Source of the DNA: Sphingomonas sp. Leaf230
GTDB lineage: Bacteria; Pseudomonadota; Alphaproteobacteria; Sphingomonadales; Sphingomonadaceae
DNA: 64,000 bases
Assembly: GCF_001421745.1 (NCBI RefSeq)
Contig: NZ_LMKW01000010.1
Coordinates: forward strand, 339,131-403,130
Direction: 5' to 3'
The translations under genes and the position numbers were made by a program. Position 1 is the first letter of the stretch, and every line of letters starts with the position of its first letter. This document shows positions 54,651 to 63,520 of this stretch, in pieces. The notes below the pieces were generated by a model. It saw only the letters and a list, made by a program, of their open reading frames with translations. It was not told the DNA's origin and did no database searches.

Positions 54651-55125
54651 GTTGGCTCCCAGTTCGGCCCCAAACACAGCCGGGGCAGACGCGCATTTCC
54701 GCGCACTGGAGTCGCTCTACGCGCAAGCGCCGATCAATCGCTTCTTCGACTCCTCGCTCGAAATCCCCGAAGCCGGCGTCGCGCGCATCCATTTCACGAT
54801 CGACGAGCGCCATTACCACGCCGGCGGTGCCGCGCACGGCACGAGCTATTTCAAGATGCTCGACGACGCCGCCTTCTACGCCTGCAACAGCTTGGTCACC
54901 GACCGCTTCCTGCTCACCACCGCCTTCAACCTGCTGCTCACGCGCCCGCTGAAGATCGGCCCGGTGATCGCCGAAGGACGCTGGATCAGCGGCAAGCGAC
55001 GCGTGTTCGTCGCGGACGCGCGGCTGATCGATGCGGACGGCGAAGAAGCGGCAAGAGGCACCGGCACCTTCATGCGCTCGCGGATCGCGCTCGCCGGTCT
55101 CCCCGGATACCGCAGCGCAGCATGA
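54640..55125 (+). CDS. PaaI-family hotdog thioesterase
   Basis: A 161-residue hotdog-fold protein. RHYHAGGAAHGTSYFKMLDD is the PaaI/YigI-type motif with the conserved HxGGxxHG and an Asp next to the active site; the barrel strand TAFNLLLTRPLKIGPVIAEG follows. Probably hydrolyses an acyl-CoA of unknown identity. The start overlaps ptsN by 11 bp, and its own stop overlaps the DUF1491 gene (ATGA), so three genes are one unit. Confidence 0.87.
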   Translation: MQLELAPSSAPNTAGADAHFRALESLYAQAPINRFFDSSLEIPEAGVARIHFTIDERHYHAGGAAHGTSYFKMLDDAAFYACNSLVTDRFLLTTAFNLLLTRPLKIGPVIAEGRWISGKRRVFVADARLIDADGEEAARGTGTFMRSRIALAGLPGYRSAA

Positions 55126-55448
55126 GTGGCCGTCTCCCCAGCGGAGTCCTCGTCAGCGCGCTGTTGCGGCGCGTCAACGATGCCGGCGGGTTCGGTGCGG
55201 TGATGGCGAAAGGCGACCCGCAAGGCGGCGCGATCCTGGTCATCGCGGTCGACAAGGGCGCCCTTCCCCGTCTGCTGGAACGCGGCATCGGACCCGACGG
55301 ACGGACCGCGCTGATCGACTCCACCCCTCTCGAAGACCTCGACGGATATTGGCGTCGTCGCCGCGCAAGCGACCCGGATCTCTGGGTAATCGAGGTGGAC
55401 ATCGCAGCGGCGGAACGGTTCGCCGCTGAAACGATCCTCGACGATTGA
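55122..55448 (+). CDS. DUF1491 family protein
   Basis: A 108-residue protein of DUF1491: SGRLPSGVLVSALLRRVNDA at the start, GDPQGGAILVIAVDK in the middle and a C-terminal LDGYWRRRRASDPDLWVIEV. The family is restricted to alphaproteobacteria and has no known function. Here it is coupled to a thioesterase and ptsN, a linkage that suggests co-regulation but no clear role. Confidence 0.87.
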   Translation: MSGRLPSGVLVSALLRRVNDAGGFGAVMAKGDPQGGAILVIAVDKGALPRLLERGIGPDGRTALIDSTPLEDLDGYWRRRRASDPDLWVIEVDIAAAERFAAETILDD

Positions 55449-55601
55449 CTCGAAAGCCCCCCCAATAGAGGGGAATTGCAACATTGATTGGCGTTGTGCT
55501 GGGACGGGTGCGATCCGGATCAGTTACGCAGTCGGGGGGATGCCTGGACGATCGGCTCGTACGATTGCTTCCGCGGTCCAACCGCATCTGAATAAGTTTG
55601 A

Positions 55602-56261
55602 ATGACGATTCTTCAGCGGGCTGCGACGATCGCGGTCATGACCTTCTCTCTCGCCGGCCTGCTCGGCAACAGCGCTCCCGGTCAGGCAACCGGTATCGAT
55701 CGCTCGACCACCAATCTCACTGCTCTCGCCAATCTAAACGCGCTCTCGCCGCAGAATGTTCCGCAGATCGCTCCAGTTGCCACCACCGTCGCACCTGTCG
55801 AGACGAACGCCGAGAACGCTGCCGTAAGCCCCGCGGTCGCAGAAGCCGAAGAATTCGACACGCTCGCCCAGGCCGTTGCCGCGCAGGATAGCGCCGCCGC
55901 CGACGAAGCGCTTCAGTGCCTTGCCGGCGCGATCTACTTCGAATCCAAGGGTGAGCCGCTGACCGGCCAGCTCGCGGTCGCCGAAGTCATCATCAATCGC
56001 GCCAAGTCGGGTCGTTTTCCCGCCAACGTCTGCGCCGTCGTCAAGCAGCGCGGCCAGTTCAGCTTCGTCCGCGGTGGCCAGATTCCCAACATCAACGCCG
56101 GCACCGCCTACCGCACCGCGATTGCAGTCGCCAAGGTCGCGCTCGCCGATGCGTGGAACAGCCCTGCCGACAAGGCGCTCTACTTCAACACCCCCGATCG
56201 CCGTCCCAGCGTCCGCGCGATCAAGGTCGCCTCGATCGGCAACCACATCTTCTATCGCTGA
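55602..56261 (+). CDS. Cell wall hydrolase, SleB family
   Basis: A 219-residue exported protein. A hydrophobic N-terminus (ATIAVMTFSLAGLLGNSAPG) acts as signal peptide, a Pro/Ala-rich linker follows to about residue 95, and then comes the hydrolase_2 catalytic domain: LAGAIYFESKGEPLTGQLAV (catalytic Glu in YFESKGE) and VIINRAKSGRFPANVCAVVK with GQFSFV. Related to SleB and CwlJ, lytic transglycosylase-like enzymes cutting peptidoglycan. In non-sporulating bacteria its role is cell-wall remodelling. A good terminator follows. Confidence 0.9.
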   Translation: MTILQRAATIAVMTFSLAGLLGNSAPGQATGIDRSTTNLTALANLNALSPQNVPQIAPVATTVAPVETNAENAAVSPAVAEAEEFDTLAQAVAAQDSAAADEALQCLAGAIYFESKGEPLTGQLAVAEVIINRAKSGRFPANVCAVVKQRGQFSFVRGGQIPNINAGTAYRTAIAVAKVALADAWNSPADKALYFNTPDRRPSVRAIKVASIGNHIFYR

Positions 56262-56287
56262 TATCCCCCGGATAACGCTAAAGTTCG

Positions 56288-56320
56288 ACCCCGTCCCGCA
56301 CCCAGCGGGGCGGGGTTTCT
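56288..56320 (+). terminator. Intrinsic terminator after the SleB gene
   Basis: An ACCCCG/CGGGGT stem continued by CCCGC/GCGGG and ending in a short T-rich run, 26 bp after the stop codon. Confidence 0.85.
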
Positions 56321-56353
56321 CATATCCGCCAACGCCCAGTCTATCGCCTCGGC

Positions 56354-58210
56354 CTATCGCAGCACTCGTGCCGCCAACCCCGCGCAATCCGCATCGCTAG
56401 CCGTCGGACCCTGCTTGCCCGTGATCGCACGCCCGATCGCCTTGAAGATATTCCCCACCGATTTCACCTCCGGCGGGATCGTCACGTGCGGCTGCTGGAT
56501 CGTCCCGGTCATGTACGCGGACCCCGGCAACTGCAGCAGCGCATGCTGCTTCGGCGCGCCGCTCAGCCGGATGTCGATCGCTTCGGATGGAAACACCACG
56601 CTCCCCTGCCCGTGCAGCTGGCTGGCGGTGGTATCGACGATCATCGGATCGACGCGCCCGCGCCCCCGCGTCACGTCGAGTTTCACCACCACGCAGCGCA
56701 AGCCCGCGCGCTCGCCATCTTTCGCCAGCAACGCACGCGCCGCATCGAACCCCAGCGCGGCGGCGATCCCCTGCGGCAACTGCCCGTCCTGCGCGACGAA
56801 CCCGATGCTGCCATCGGCGTTCCCGACCGCAGCCCGGATCGTCTCCCCTAGTCCCTTAAGCCGCACGCGCGCACTCACATTCCCGCTGAAATCGCCGCGC
56901 CCGCCTGCCAGCGCCTGGACGCTGCTCCCCCGCAACCGCAGGTCGATCGCCACGGTCGGCGTCTTGCGATCGCCTCGCTGGTCGACCGTGACCTTGCCGG
57001 TAACGGTTCCCTGCGGCAGCCTCGCGATCAGCCGATCCAGCGTCAGCAGCTGGTGATCGATCGCGATCGTCCCCTTGGCCGACACGATCGGCGACGTCCC
57101 CTTGGCCGCGACGATATGCTGGATGCGGAACCCGAACTCTGCGTCGGTCGTGTCGATCTTGCCGATGTCGATCCGCGTATTCGGCACCAGTCTCGGCCCG
57201 ATCGCACGCTCTAGCGCCGCGCCCTTCGCCTGCGCCTCGTCCGACGACAGGTCCGCGAAGTCGAACTGGCGCGACACGATATCGCCGTTCACCTTGCTCC
57301 GTCCGTCCCGCTTGTCGACGGTCACATGCCCCGCAAAGTCCGACCGCCCGACCACGCCCTTCAGCTGCGTGATCGCCCATTTCGGCGCATCGTGGCGGAC
57401 GTGCGCGCTGAACGACACCGGCTGCGTCCGGAACAGCCCCGCCTCGATCACAGCGTCGATCAGCTTCAGGTCGGTCGCGCGCGCCGTCACGTCGAGCGTC
57501 ATCACGTCGGTATCCAGCGGCCGGTCCATCACGCCCTTCGCCGAGATCGACAGCTTGTCCCCGACGATCGACGCTGTGAACGGCCACGGCTTGCCCTGCG
57601 ATCGCTCGATCGACGGCCCCGAGACCGCGATCCGAACGGCCGCCCCACGCACGGTGCCGGTGCCGTTCGCACGGATGCCCGTAACCGGATCGGAGGAGAA
57701 CCGCGCGGTGACCTGCCGCCCCTGCTTGGCATCGCGGTACGAGACCACGCTGTCGCGGATGACCAGCCCTTGCAGGTCGTTCGAACTGCCGCCGCTCTTG
57801 GCCTTGCCCGGCCGATCCCAGTTGGTCCGCCCCTGCTTGTCACGCACCAGCGCGAGGTACAGCCCGGACGCCTTCACGTCGCGCGGCCCGAACCCGCCCT
57901 TCAACAGCGACAGCGCGGAGAAGGTCGCCTCCGCCTCACGCAACCGCACGAAATCGCCCGTCCCGGCCCAGGCTGCCTGCGGAATACGCACCTGCGTGAT
58001 GCGGATCGTCGGCGAGAAACCGAACCCGTCGACGCGCTCGATCCCGCCGATCGTCACCGGCCGCCCGAAGCGCGCGGTCAGCTGCCGCTCGATCACGCCT
58101 TTCAGCGATCCCCAGGGGAACACGGCGAGCCCGATTATGACCGTGGCCATCACGGCCACGACGACGATGCCGGTGACTTTCACCCAGCGCTTGGCGACCC
58201 ATCTTCTCAT
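56354..58210 (-). CDS. AsmA family inner-membrane/periplasmic protein
   Basis: A 618-residue protein of the AsmA/YhdP-type lipid-transport superfamily. One N-terminal membrane anchor (KVTGIVVVAVMATVIIGLAV, about residues 12-32) is followed by a long periplasmic beta-rich chain. AsmA signatures: VTIGGIERVDGFGFSPTIRI near the start, and a C-terminal LSGAPKQHALLQLPGSAYMT and IQQPHVTIPP. Such proteins form hydrophobic grooves bridging the envelope. Located beside SleB and far from other envelope genes; lipid substrate unknown. No close partner seen. Confidence 0.88.
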   Translation of the reverse strand: MRRWVAKRWVKVTGIVVVAVMATVIIGLAVFPWGSLKGVIERQLTARFGRPVTIGGIERVDGFGFSPTIRITQVRIPQAAWAGTGDFVRLREAEATFSALSLLKGGFGPRDVKASGLYLALVRDKQGRTNWDRPGKAKSGGSSNDLQGLVIRDSVVSYRDAKQGRQVTARFSSDPVTGIRANGTGTVRGAAVRIAVSGPSIERSQGKPWPFTASIVGDKLSISAKGVMDRPLDTDVMTLDVTARATDLKLIDAVIEAGLFRTQPVSFSAHVRHDAPKWAITQLKGVVGRSDFAGHVTVDKRDGRSKVNGDIVSRQFDFADLSSDEAQAKGAALERAIGPRLVPNTRIDIGKIDTTDAEFGFRIQHIVAAKGTSPIVSAKGTIAIDHQLLTLDRLIARLPQGTVTGKVTVDQRGDRKTPTVAIDLRLRGSSVQALAGGRGDFSGNVSARVRLKGLGETIRAAVGNADGSIGFVAQDGQLPQGIAAALGFDAARALLAKDGERAGLRCVVVKLDVTRGRGRVDPMIVDTTASQLHGQGSVVFPSEAIDIRLSGAPKQHALLQLPGSAYMTGTIQQPHVTIPPEVKSVGNIFKAIGRAITGKQGPTASDADCAGLAARVLR

Positions 58211-58294
58211 CTACTGCGGCGACGCGTCGAAACGAGAAACGTTCCGCAAGCGTCAGGACCGCTGCCGCAGAATGACCGCGGCGCGTCTGGCTCG

Positions 58295-58693
58295 CTAGAC
58301 CCGCACGCTCTTCGGCGCCAACCGGCGGATGTCGAGGACATCGACCTGCGCGAGCATCACCGCGCCCAGCGCCTTGTCCCCGGTCTCGACCAATATCCCC
58401 TCATGCGTCGCGCGCACCGTCCGCCACGATACCTCGCGCACCGTCAGGGTCTTGCCGATCCGCTTTACCGCAGCAACCCGCCCATCGTCGGCGATCGCCA
58501 GCGCGCCCTGCCCGTCCGCTCCGACGACAGCACCAGCCACCGCAAACCCGCGAAGCTGCGCCTGCGCCGCGTCCGCCGCCTCTTCCGGAGTTTCGATCTT
58601 CACGACCCGCCGCATCCGCACGACCACCCAGGCCAGGCCCGCGAGCAACAGCACAACGACGGCCACGATGCCGCCGACGATCGCAGGCGTCAT
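58295..58693 (-). CDS. Unknown single-pass membrane protein
   Basis: A 132-residue protein. One membrane segment (IVGGIVAVVVLLLAGLAWVV, about residues 4-24), then a basic stretch RMRRVVKIETPEEAADAAQA and a soluble strand-rich C-terminal part. No family recognised. The start overlaps the stop of the upstream TIGR01244 gene (ATGA), so it is part of the recQ operon. Its position there may suggest a link to that operon but no more. Confidence 0.7.
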   Translation of the reverse strand: MTPAIVGGIVAVVVLLLAGLAWVVVRMRRVVKIETPEEAADAAQAQLRGFAVAGAVVGADGQGALAIADDGRVAAVKRIGKTLTVREVSWRTVRATHEGILVETGDKALGAVMLAQVDVLDIRRLAPKSVRV

Positions 58694-59118
58694 CGCGGCC
58701 CTGCGAGCGCGTCCAGCATCGGCCGGATTCCGCGCAGGTCATACCCGGCGTCCTCGGCCTGCGCGAGCAGCAGGTTCGGGTTGCGCCCAGCCTTCGCCGC
58801 CGCCAGCGCCCATAAATTGCAGCTCCGCGTCCCCGACCGGCAATAGGCCAGCACGGGCCCGTCCGAATCGGTCAGCGCCTGCGTCATCGCGTCGATCTGT
58901 GGATGCGAGAACCCCGCATGCGTCACCGGAATCGAGACGTATTTCAGCCCGGCCGCTTCCGCCGCCGCGCGGATCGCATCACCCGAAGGCTGCCCTGCAT
59001 CCTCGTCGTCGGGCCGGTTGTTGACGATCGTCTTGAACCCCGCCGCAGCGATTTCCGCGACTTGCTCGACCGCGATCTGTGGCGCGACCGAAATACTTTC
59101 GTTTATTTGCCGTATCAT
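58690..59118 (-). CDS. TIGR01244/DUF442 phosphatase-like sulfurtransferase
   Basis: A 142-residue protein of the BLH/DUF442 family (TIGR01244), with a dual-specificity-phosphatase-like P-loop: LAYCRSGTRSCNLW (CX5R Cys and Arg) near residue 96. VNNRPDDEDAGQPSG is the family's upstream loop. Relatives are fused to rhodanese-like or beta-lactamase-like sulfur enzymes such as Blh/ETHE1; the function of the stand-alone form is uncertain. Coupled to recQ at its start and to an unknown gene at its end. Confidence 0.88.
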   Translation of the reverse strand: MIRQINESISVAPQIAVEQVAEIAAAGFKTIVNNRPDDEDAGQPSGDAIRAAAEAAGLKYVSIPVTHAGFSHPQIDAMTQALTDSDGPVLAYCRSGTRSCNLWALAAAKAGRNPNLLLAQAEDAGYDLRGIRPMLDALAGPR

Positions 59119-60890
59119 GCGGACTCGCGGATGACCTGGAGGAAGGCATCCCCATAGGCGTCGAGCTTGCGCGCGCCAATGCCTGATAACAGGCTCAACT
59201 CGGCACGCGAGGCCGGCCGCTGCCGCGCAATGTCACGCAACACCGAATCGTGGAAGATCACATACGGCGGAACGCCCGCTTCCTTCGCCAGATCGCGCCG
59301 CCGCACGCGCAACGCCTCGAACAGCGGATCGTCCACGGGGTTCGGCGTGGCGCCAACCGCCCCCTTGCGCCGCCGCTCGCGCTTCGGCGGCACGACGATC
59401 GACACCGCCGCCTCTCCCTTGAGGATAGCCTTCGCCGCCGGCCCGAACTCGAGGCCGCCATGGGGATTGGTCCTGAGCGCATCCTTCAGCATCAACGCGC
59501 GCGACACGGGCTTCAGCAGCGCGACCTCGTCGCCCTCGACGATCCCGTACACCGACAACGCCTCGTGCCCGTTCATCAGGCTCCGCTCCGACGACACCCC
59601 GGTCAGGATGCCCTCGATATATCCTACGCCGTACATCTGCCCGGTCCGGAACACCGCCGACAGGAATTTCCGCGCCGTCTCGGTCGCGTCCACCGCATCG
59701 ACATTGCCGAGGCAATTGTCGCAATTCCCGCAATCCTCTAGCCGCTCTTCGCCGAAATGCTTAAGCAGGATCCGCCGCCGGCACCCGGCCGTCTCGACCA
59801 GCCCGCCCATCGCGGTCAGCCGCTGCCGCTCACCCGCCTGCCGTTCGGGCTCGACCTCACCGATCCGCTGCCGGGCACGCGCGAAATCCTCCGCGCCCCA
59901 GAACAGATGCGCGATCGCCGGATCGCCGTCACGCCCAGCGCGCCCGGTTTCCTGATAATAGGCCTCGATCGACTTCGGCAGCCCGGCATGCGCCACGAAC
60001 CGGACGTCGGGCTTGTCGATTCCCATCCCGAACGCGACCGTGGCGCAGATCACCATGTCCTCGCTCGCGACGAAATCCGCCTGGTTCTTCGCGCGCACCT
60101 GTGGATCGAGCCCCGCATGATACGCCCGCGTCGGCCGCCCGCTCCGCCCCAGCGCCTCCGCCAGCTTCTCGGTCGCCGCGCGCGTCTGCGCATAGACGAT
60201 CCCCGGCCCCGGGATCTTCTCCAGGATGTCCGCGATCTGCCGGTTGACGTTGTCGCGCCCCGAAATCGCATAGCGGATGTTCGGTCGGTCGAACCCCGAC
60301 ACGATCAGCCCCTCCTGCGAAATCCCCAGCTGCTCGAGGATATCCGCCCGCGTATGCGCATCCGCGGTCGCCGTCAGCGCGAGGCGCGGCACGTCCGGAA
60401 AACTGTCGAGCAGAGGCCGCAGCAACCGGTAGTCTGGCCGGAAATCATGCCCCCACTCGGATACGCAATGCGCCTCGTCGATCGCAAAGAGCGACAGCTT
60501 GGCCTGCGACAGGAGATTGCGAAAACTCTCGTTCGAAGCCCGCTCCGGCGCGACATACAGCAGGTCCAGATCGCCAGCCCGAAACCGCGCGATCGTCTCC
60601 TCGCGATTGGTATCTACCGAGGTCAAAGTCGCCGCCTTGATCCCAACGGCAGTGGCCGCCCGCAACTGGTCATGCATCAAAGCGATCAGCGGCGACACGA
60701 CCACGCACGTCCCCTCCAGCATCGTCGACGGCAACTGGTAACACAGCGACTTGCCCGCCCCCGTCGGCATGACGGCCAACGTCCGCTGCCCCGCGAGCAC
60801 CCGATCGACGACATCGCGCTGCACGCCACGAAAATCAGGAAAGCCGAAGATGCGCTGAAGATCGGGAAGGGGGTCGAGTGCCATTGCCAT
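59115..60890 (-). CDS. recQ: ATP-dependent DNA helicase RecQ
   Basis: A 591-residue 3'-5' helicase. Walker A MPTGAGKSLCYQLPS near residue 38, DEAH box FAIDEAHCVSEWGHDFRPDY near 135, motif VI QETGRAGRDG near 320. The RQC zinc site (CGNCDNCL with an upstream Cys) is near 370, and a C-terminal HRDC domain (about 510-585) ends the protein. The ATG at 60890 (or 60884) is preferred; the frame upstream of it is unconserved. First gene of a three-gene unit with the TIGR01244 protein and a small membrane protein. Confidence 0.96.
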   Translation of the reverse strand: MAMALDPLPDLQRIFGFPDFRGVQRDVVDRVLAGQRTLAVMPTGAGKSLCYQLPSTMLEGTCVVVSPLIALMHDQLRAATAVGIKAATLTSVDTNREETIARFRAGDLDLLYVAPERASNESFRNLLSQAKLSLFAIDEAHCVSEWGHDFRPDYRLLRPLLDSFPDVPRLALTATADAHTRADILEQLGISQEGLIVSGFDRPNIRYAISGRDNVNRQIADILEKIPGPGIVYAQTRAATEKLAEALGRSGRPTRAYHAGLDPQVRAKNQADFVASEDMVICATVAFGMGIDKPDVRFVAHAGLPKSIEAYYQETGRAGRDGDPAIAHLFWGAEDFARARQRIGEVEPERQAGERQRLTAMGGLVETAGCRRRILLKHFGEERLEDCGNCDNCLGNVDAVDATETARKFLSAVFRTGQMYGVGYIEGILTGVSSERSLMNGHEALSVYGIVEGDEVALLKPVSRALMLKDALRTNPHGGLEFGPAAKAILKGEAAVSIVVPPKRERRRKGAVGATPNPVDDPLFEALRVRRRDLAKEAGVPPYVIFHDSVLRDIARQRPASRAELSLLSGIGARKLDAYGDAFLQVIRESA

Positions 60891-61024
60891 GCGATCTAGG
60901 CGTCGCGCAGTCGCCCGTCGAGGGGCGAGCCTGCATTGGTTATCCAATCATTACCGATTATAAATTCGTTGCGAATACGATATGACGCGGCAAGATCGCG
61001 GCGCCTGACGCCGGAGACCTCACG

Positions 61025-61996
61025 ATGATCGCCAATATCCTTAGAACCGGCGTGGCGGCATCGGTGCTCGTGAGCAGCGTCGCGCTAGCCGGCGACACGG
61101 CCCCGGCCATCCGCGACGTACCGGTCGGCGGGATGATCGCCGCAACGATCGACGGCAAGCCCGTCACGCTGCGCGTCGACCCCGCCGCGCCTGGCCTGGT
61201 CTTCGTCACGACCGCGGTCGCCGAGCGACTTGCGCTGAAGGGCGGCGCATTGGGACTGGGCTATTCGGTCGGCGGGCAAGGCGCGATGCAGGCGACGACG
61301 GTCCGCCCGATGACGTTCGGGATCGATGCGGTGAAGCGGCGGATCGGCTTTCCAAGCCGCAAGCACGAGGCCAAGGGAAAGGCTGCGGACCCCCGCTGGG
61401 TCGGGCGGCCCTATGCCGATGTCGGCGACGGCAGCATCGGCCCGGCGTCGCTACCCGAACCCGTCGTGCGCATCCTCCTGAACGCGCCGCGTGCCGGCGA
61501 GCGGACCGTCGCGTTGCCGATGGTCGACGGCGGCGGCCTGCTGGGCAAACTCTCCGGGACCTTCGCGCAGATCACGATCGGCGGCCAGCCGATCCGGGTC
61601 CGCTTCGATCCCTATCATCCAAGCACGACCGTCACCGCCAACGCCGCCACGCTGATCGCGCAGGCGCAGCGCGGCACGCTGGCCGGCCTCACCGCACCGG
61701 TCGAGATCGCCTTCGGTATCGCCCGACCCGTCCGCACGATGACGCTCGCCACCCCGCTCCTCGTCGGCCCGCTCGCGCTATCGTCGCTAGGCGTCCGCAC
61801 CACCGACGTCGGCAGCGCCGCCGGGATCCCCGAGGCCGACGCGCCACCACCCGACCCCGACGAGATCGTCGTCATCGCCAAGGGCAAGCGCGACGCCAAC
61901 CGCGATCGCCTGACGATCGGCGCCGACCTGCTCGATCGCTGCTCCGCCATCGTCTTCGACAAACCCGCCAAGCAGATCCGCCTGACCTGCGGCTAG
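61025..61996 (+). CDS. Exported retropepsin-like protein, catalytic motif lost
   Basis: A 323-residue protein with signal peptide (cleavage near VALAG, residue 22). Two similar halves resemble retropepsin-like aspartic protease domains: IDGKPVTLRVDPAAPG near residue 40, and IGGQPIRVRFDPYHPSTTV near 180. A closing stretch is typical of such domains: GADLLDRCSAIVFDKPAKQI. The catalytic D-(T/S)-G is replaced by DPA and DPY, so it is probably not a protease. Two Cys (DRCS, LTCG) may pair. A binding or structural role is possible. Resemblance is from fold pattern, not database search. Confidence 0.6.
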   Translation: MIANILRTGVAASVLVSSVALAGDTAPAIRDVPVGGMIAATIDGKPVTLRVDPAAPGLVFVTTAVAERLALKGGALGLGYSVGGQGAMQATTVRPMTFGIDAVKRRIGFPSRKHEAKGKAADPRWVGRPYADVGDGSIGPASLPEPVVRILLNAPRAGERTVALPMVDGGGLLGKLSGTFAQITIGGQPIRVRFDPYHPSTTVTANAATLIAQAQRGTLAGLTAPVEIAFGIARPVRTMTLATPLLVGPLALSSLGVRTTDVGSAAGIPEADAPPPDPDEIVVIAKGKRDANRDRLTIGADLLDRCSAIVFDKPAKQIRLTCG

Positions 61997-62092
61997 ACTC
62001 GGTCGATATCCGGCCAGTCTATCGCGGTCCGATCATGGACCGCGACCCTCCGTGCCTGCATCCTCCCACGTTCAATCCGGGGGGAGACGCGC

Positions 62093-63166
62093 ATGGAACT
62101 GAACATCAGGCTGGCCGAGCTGCAAAAGCGGACGATCGAACACCGCGAAGTCCTGCTGACCGAAGAGGCGGCGAAGACCGCGCTCGTCATGCCGTTCCTG
62201 CAGTCGCTCGGCTACGACGTCTTCAACCCGTCCGAGGTCGTCCCCGAATTTACAGCGGACGTCGGCACCAAGAAGGGCGAGAAGGTCGATTACGCGATCT
62301 GCGCCGGCGGGAAGGTGTCGATCCTGATCGAGTGCAAGCCGTCCTCGGTCCAGCTCAACGTCAACCACGCGGGCCAGCTGTTCCGCTATTTCAGCGTCAC
62401 CGACGCGCGGCTCGCGGTGCTGACCAACGGCGTCGTCTACCAATTCTATTCGGACATCGAGCGCCCGAACAAGATGGACGACAAGCCGTTCTTCACCTTC
62501 ACGATGGACGCGATCAAGCCCGCCGACATCCGCACGCTCGAGAAATTCACCAAGGCCGCGTTCGACATCGACAAGATCGTCCAGGAGGCCGGCAACCTCA
62601 AGACGCAGTCGTTGATCCGCCTCGAACTCGAAAAGGAGTTCGCCGAGCCCTCCGACGAGTTCGTCCGGATGATGGCGCAACGCGTCCATGGCGGGCGCCT
62701 GACGCCCGCAATCAAGGACGGTTTCGCCAAGCTCCTCGCCCCCGCGATCGCCGCGCTGATCCGCGATTTCGTCAACGAACGCCTGTCGTCCGCACTGAAG
62801 GCGTCGAGCCCGGTCGAGGACCTGCCGCTAGGCGCTGACGACGACCCGTCCGATGGCGACGGCATCGTCACCACGCAGGAGGAGATTTCCGGCTTCCACA
62901 TCATCCAGGCGATCGCGTCGCGCCTGGTCGACCCCAAACGCGTGATCGTCCGCGATGCGAAGTCGTACTGCGCGATCCTGCTCGACGACAATAACCGCAA
63001 GACGATCGCGCGGATGCATTTCAACGGGATTACCACCAAGTATCTCGGCATGTTCGCGGGCAAGGACGAAACGCGGCATTTGCTATCGGACCTGACGCAC
63101 ATCTATCAATATTCGAATGCGATCGAGGCAAGGTTGCGCGAGTTGGATCCCTCGATCCCAGCGTAG
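62093..63166 (+). CDS. Stand-alone HsdR-N-terminal-domain nuclease-like protein
   Basis: A 357-residue protein with the type I restriction endonuclease N-terminal domain (HSDR_N). The PD-(D/E)XK catalytic residues are intact: Asp66 in KVDYAI and Glu80-x-Lys82 in ILIECKP; EEAAKTALVMPFLQSLGYDV is the family's opening. There is no helicase part and no hsdM or hsdS nearby. The C-terminal half (residues 245-350, after a DDDPSDGDG linker) forms a second domain, with SYCAILLDDNNRKTIARMHF. Homologues are widely spread in bacteria as single genes; the function is unknown (nuclease, or DNA/RNA binding). Confidence 0.8.
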   Translation: MELNIRLAELQKRTIEHREVLLTEEAAKTALVMPFLQSLGYDVFNPSEVVPEFTADVGTKKGEKVDYAICAGGKVSILIECKPSSVQLNVNHAGQLFRYFSVTDARLAVLTNGVVYQFYSDIERPNKMDDKPFFTFTMDAIKPADIRTLEKFTKAAFDIDKIVQEAGNLKTQSLIRLELEKEFAEPSDEFVRMMAQRVHGGRLTPAIKDGFAKLLAPAIAALIRDFVNERLSSALKASSPVEDLPLGADDDPSDGDGIVTTQEEISGFHIIQAIASRLVDPKRVIVRDAKSYCAILLDDNNRKTIARMHFNGITTKYLGMFAGKDETRHLLSDLTHIYQYSNAIEARLRELDPSIPA

Positions 63167-63204
63167 GGCGCGCTCCCGATCGTTCCCCCGCATCCAAAGA
63201 CCTA

Positions 63205-63307
63205 CCACCCCGGCGAAGGCCGGGGCCCAATTGAAAAGGTAGGAGTAACGGAGCGCAGTCGTCGTTAGCAACGTCCCCCAATTGGGCCCCGGTCTTCGCC
63301 GGGGTGG
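63205..63307. repeat. Paired palindromic repeat, family C
   Basis: Arms ccaccccggcgaaggccggg and cccggtcttcgccggggtgg, each continuing inward to cccaattg. It lies in the 354-bp gap after the HsdR-N gene. Confidence 0.88.
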
Positions 63308-63352
63308 CGTTTGACGGGGGAACACCCGAGTTCCAAGACGCTGTCGCCAATC

Positions 63353-63414
63353 TTGTTTCCCCGCGAAGGCGGGGACCCAGGCTGGGCTCCCGCCTTCGCG
63401 GGAGAACAAGGAGG
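63353..63414. repeat. 62-bp palindromic repeat, family G, copy 2
   Basis: Identical base for base to 30053-30114, although 33 kb apart. Same gap as the preceding repeat; the rest of the gap (63415-63520) shows no gene. Confidence 0.92.
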
Positions 63415-63520
63415 GGTAAGCTACCGGTGAAACGCGGCCGCCCCGGTGTTACGAGCCAAATGCCGCAAGCATCTGACGTTACGTAGGGCGTGGCGAGCAT
63501 TCCTCACCGACTACCCCAAC

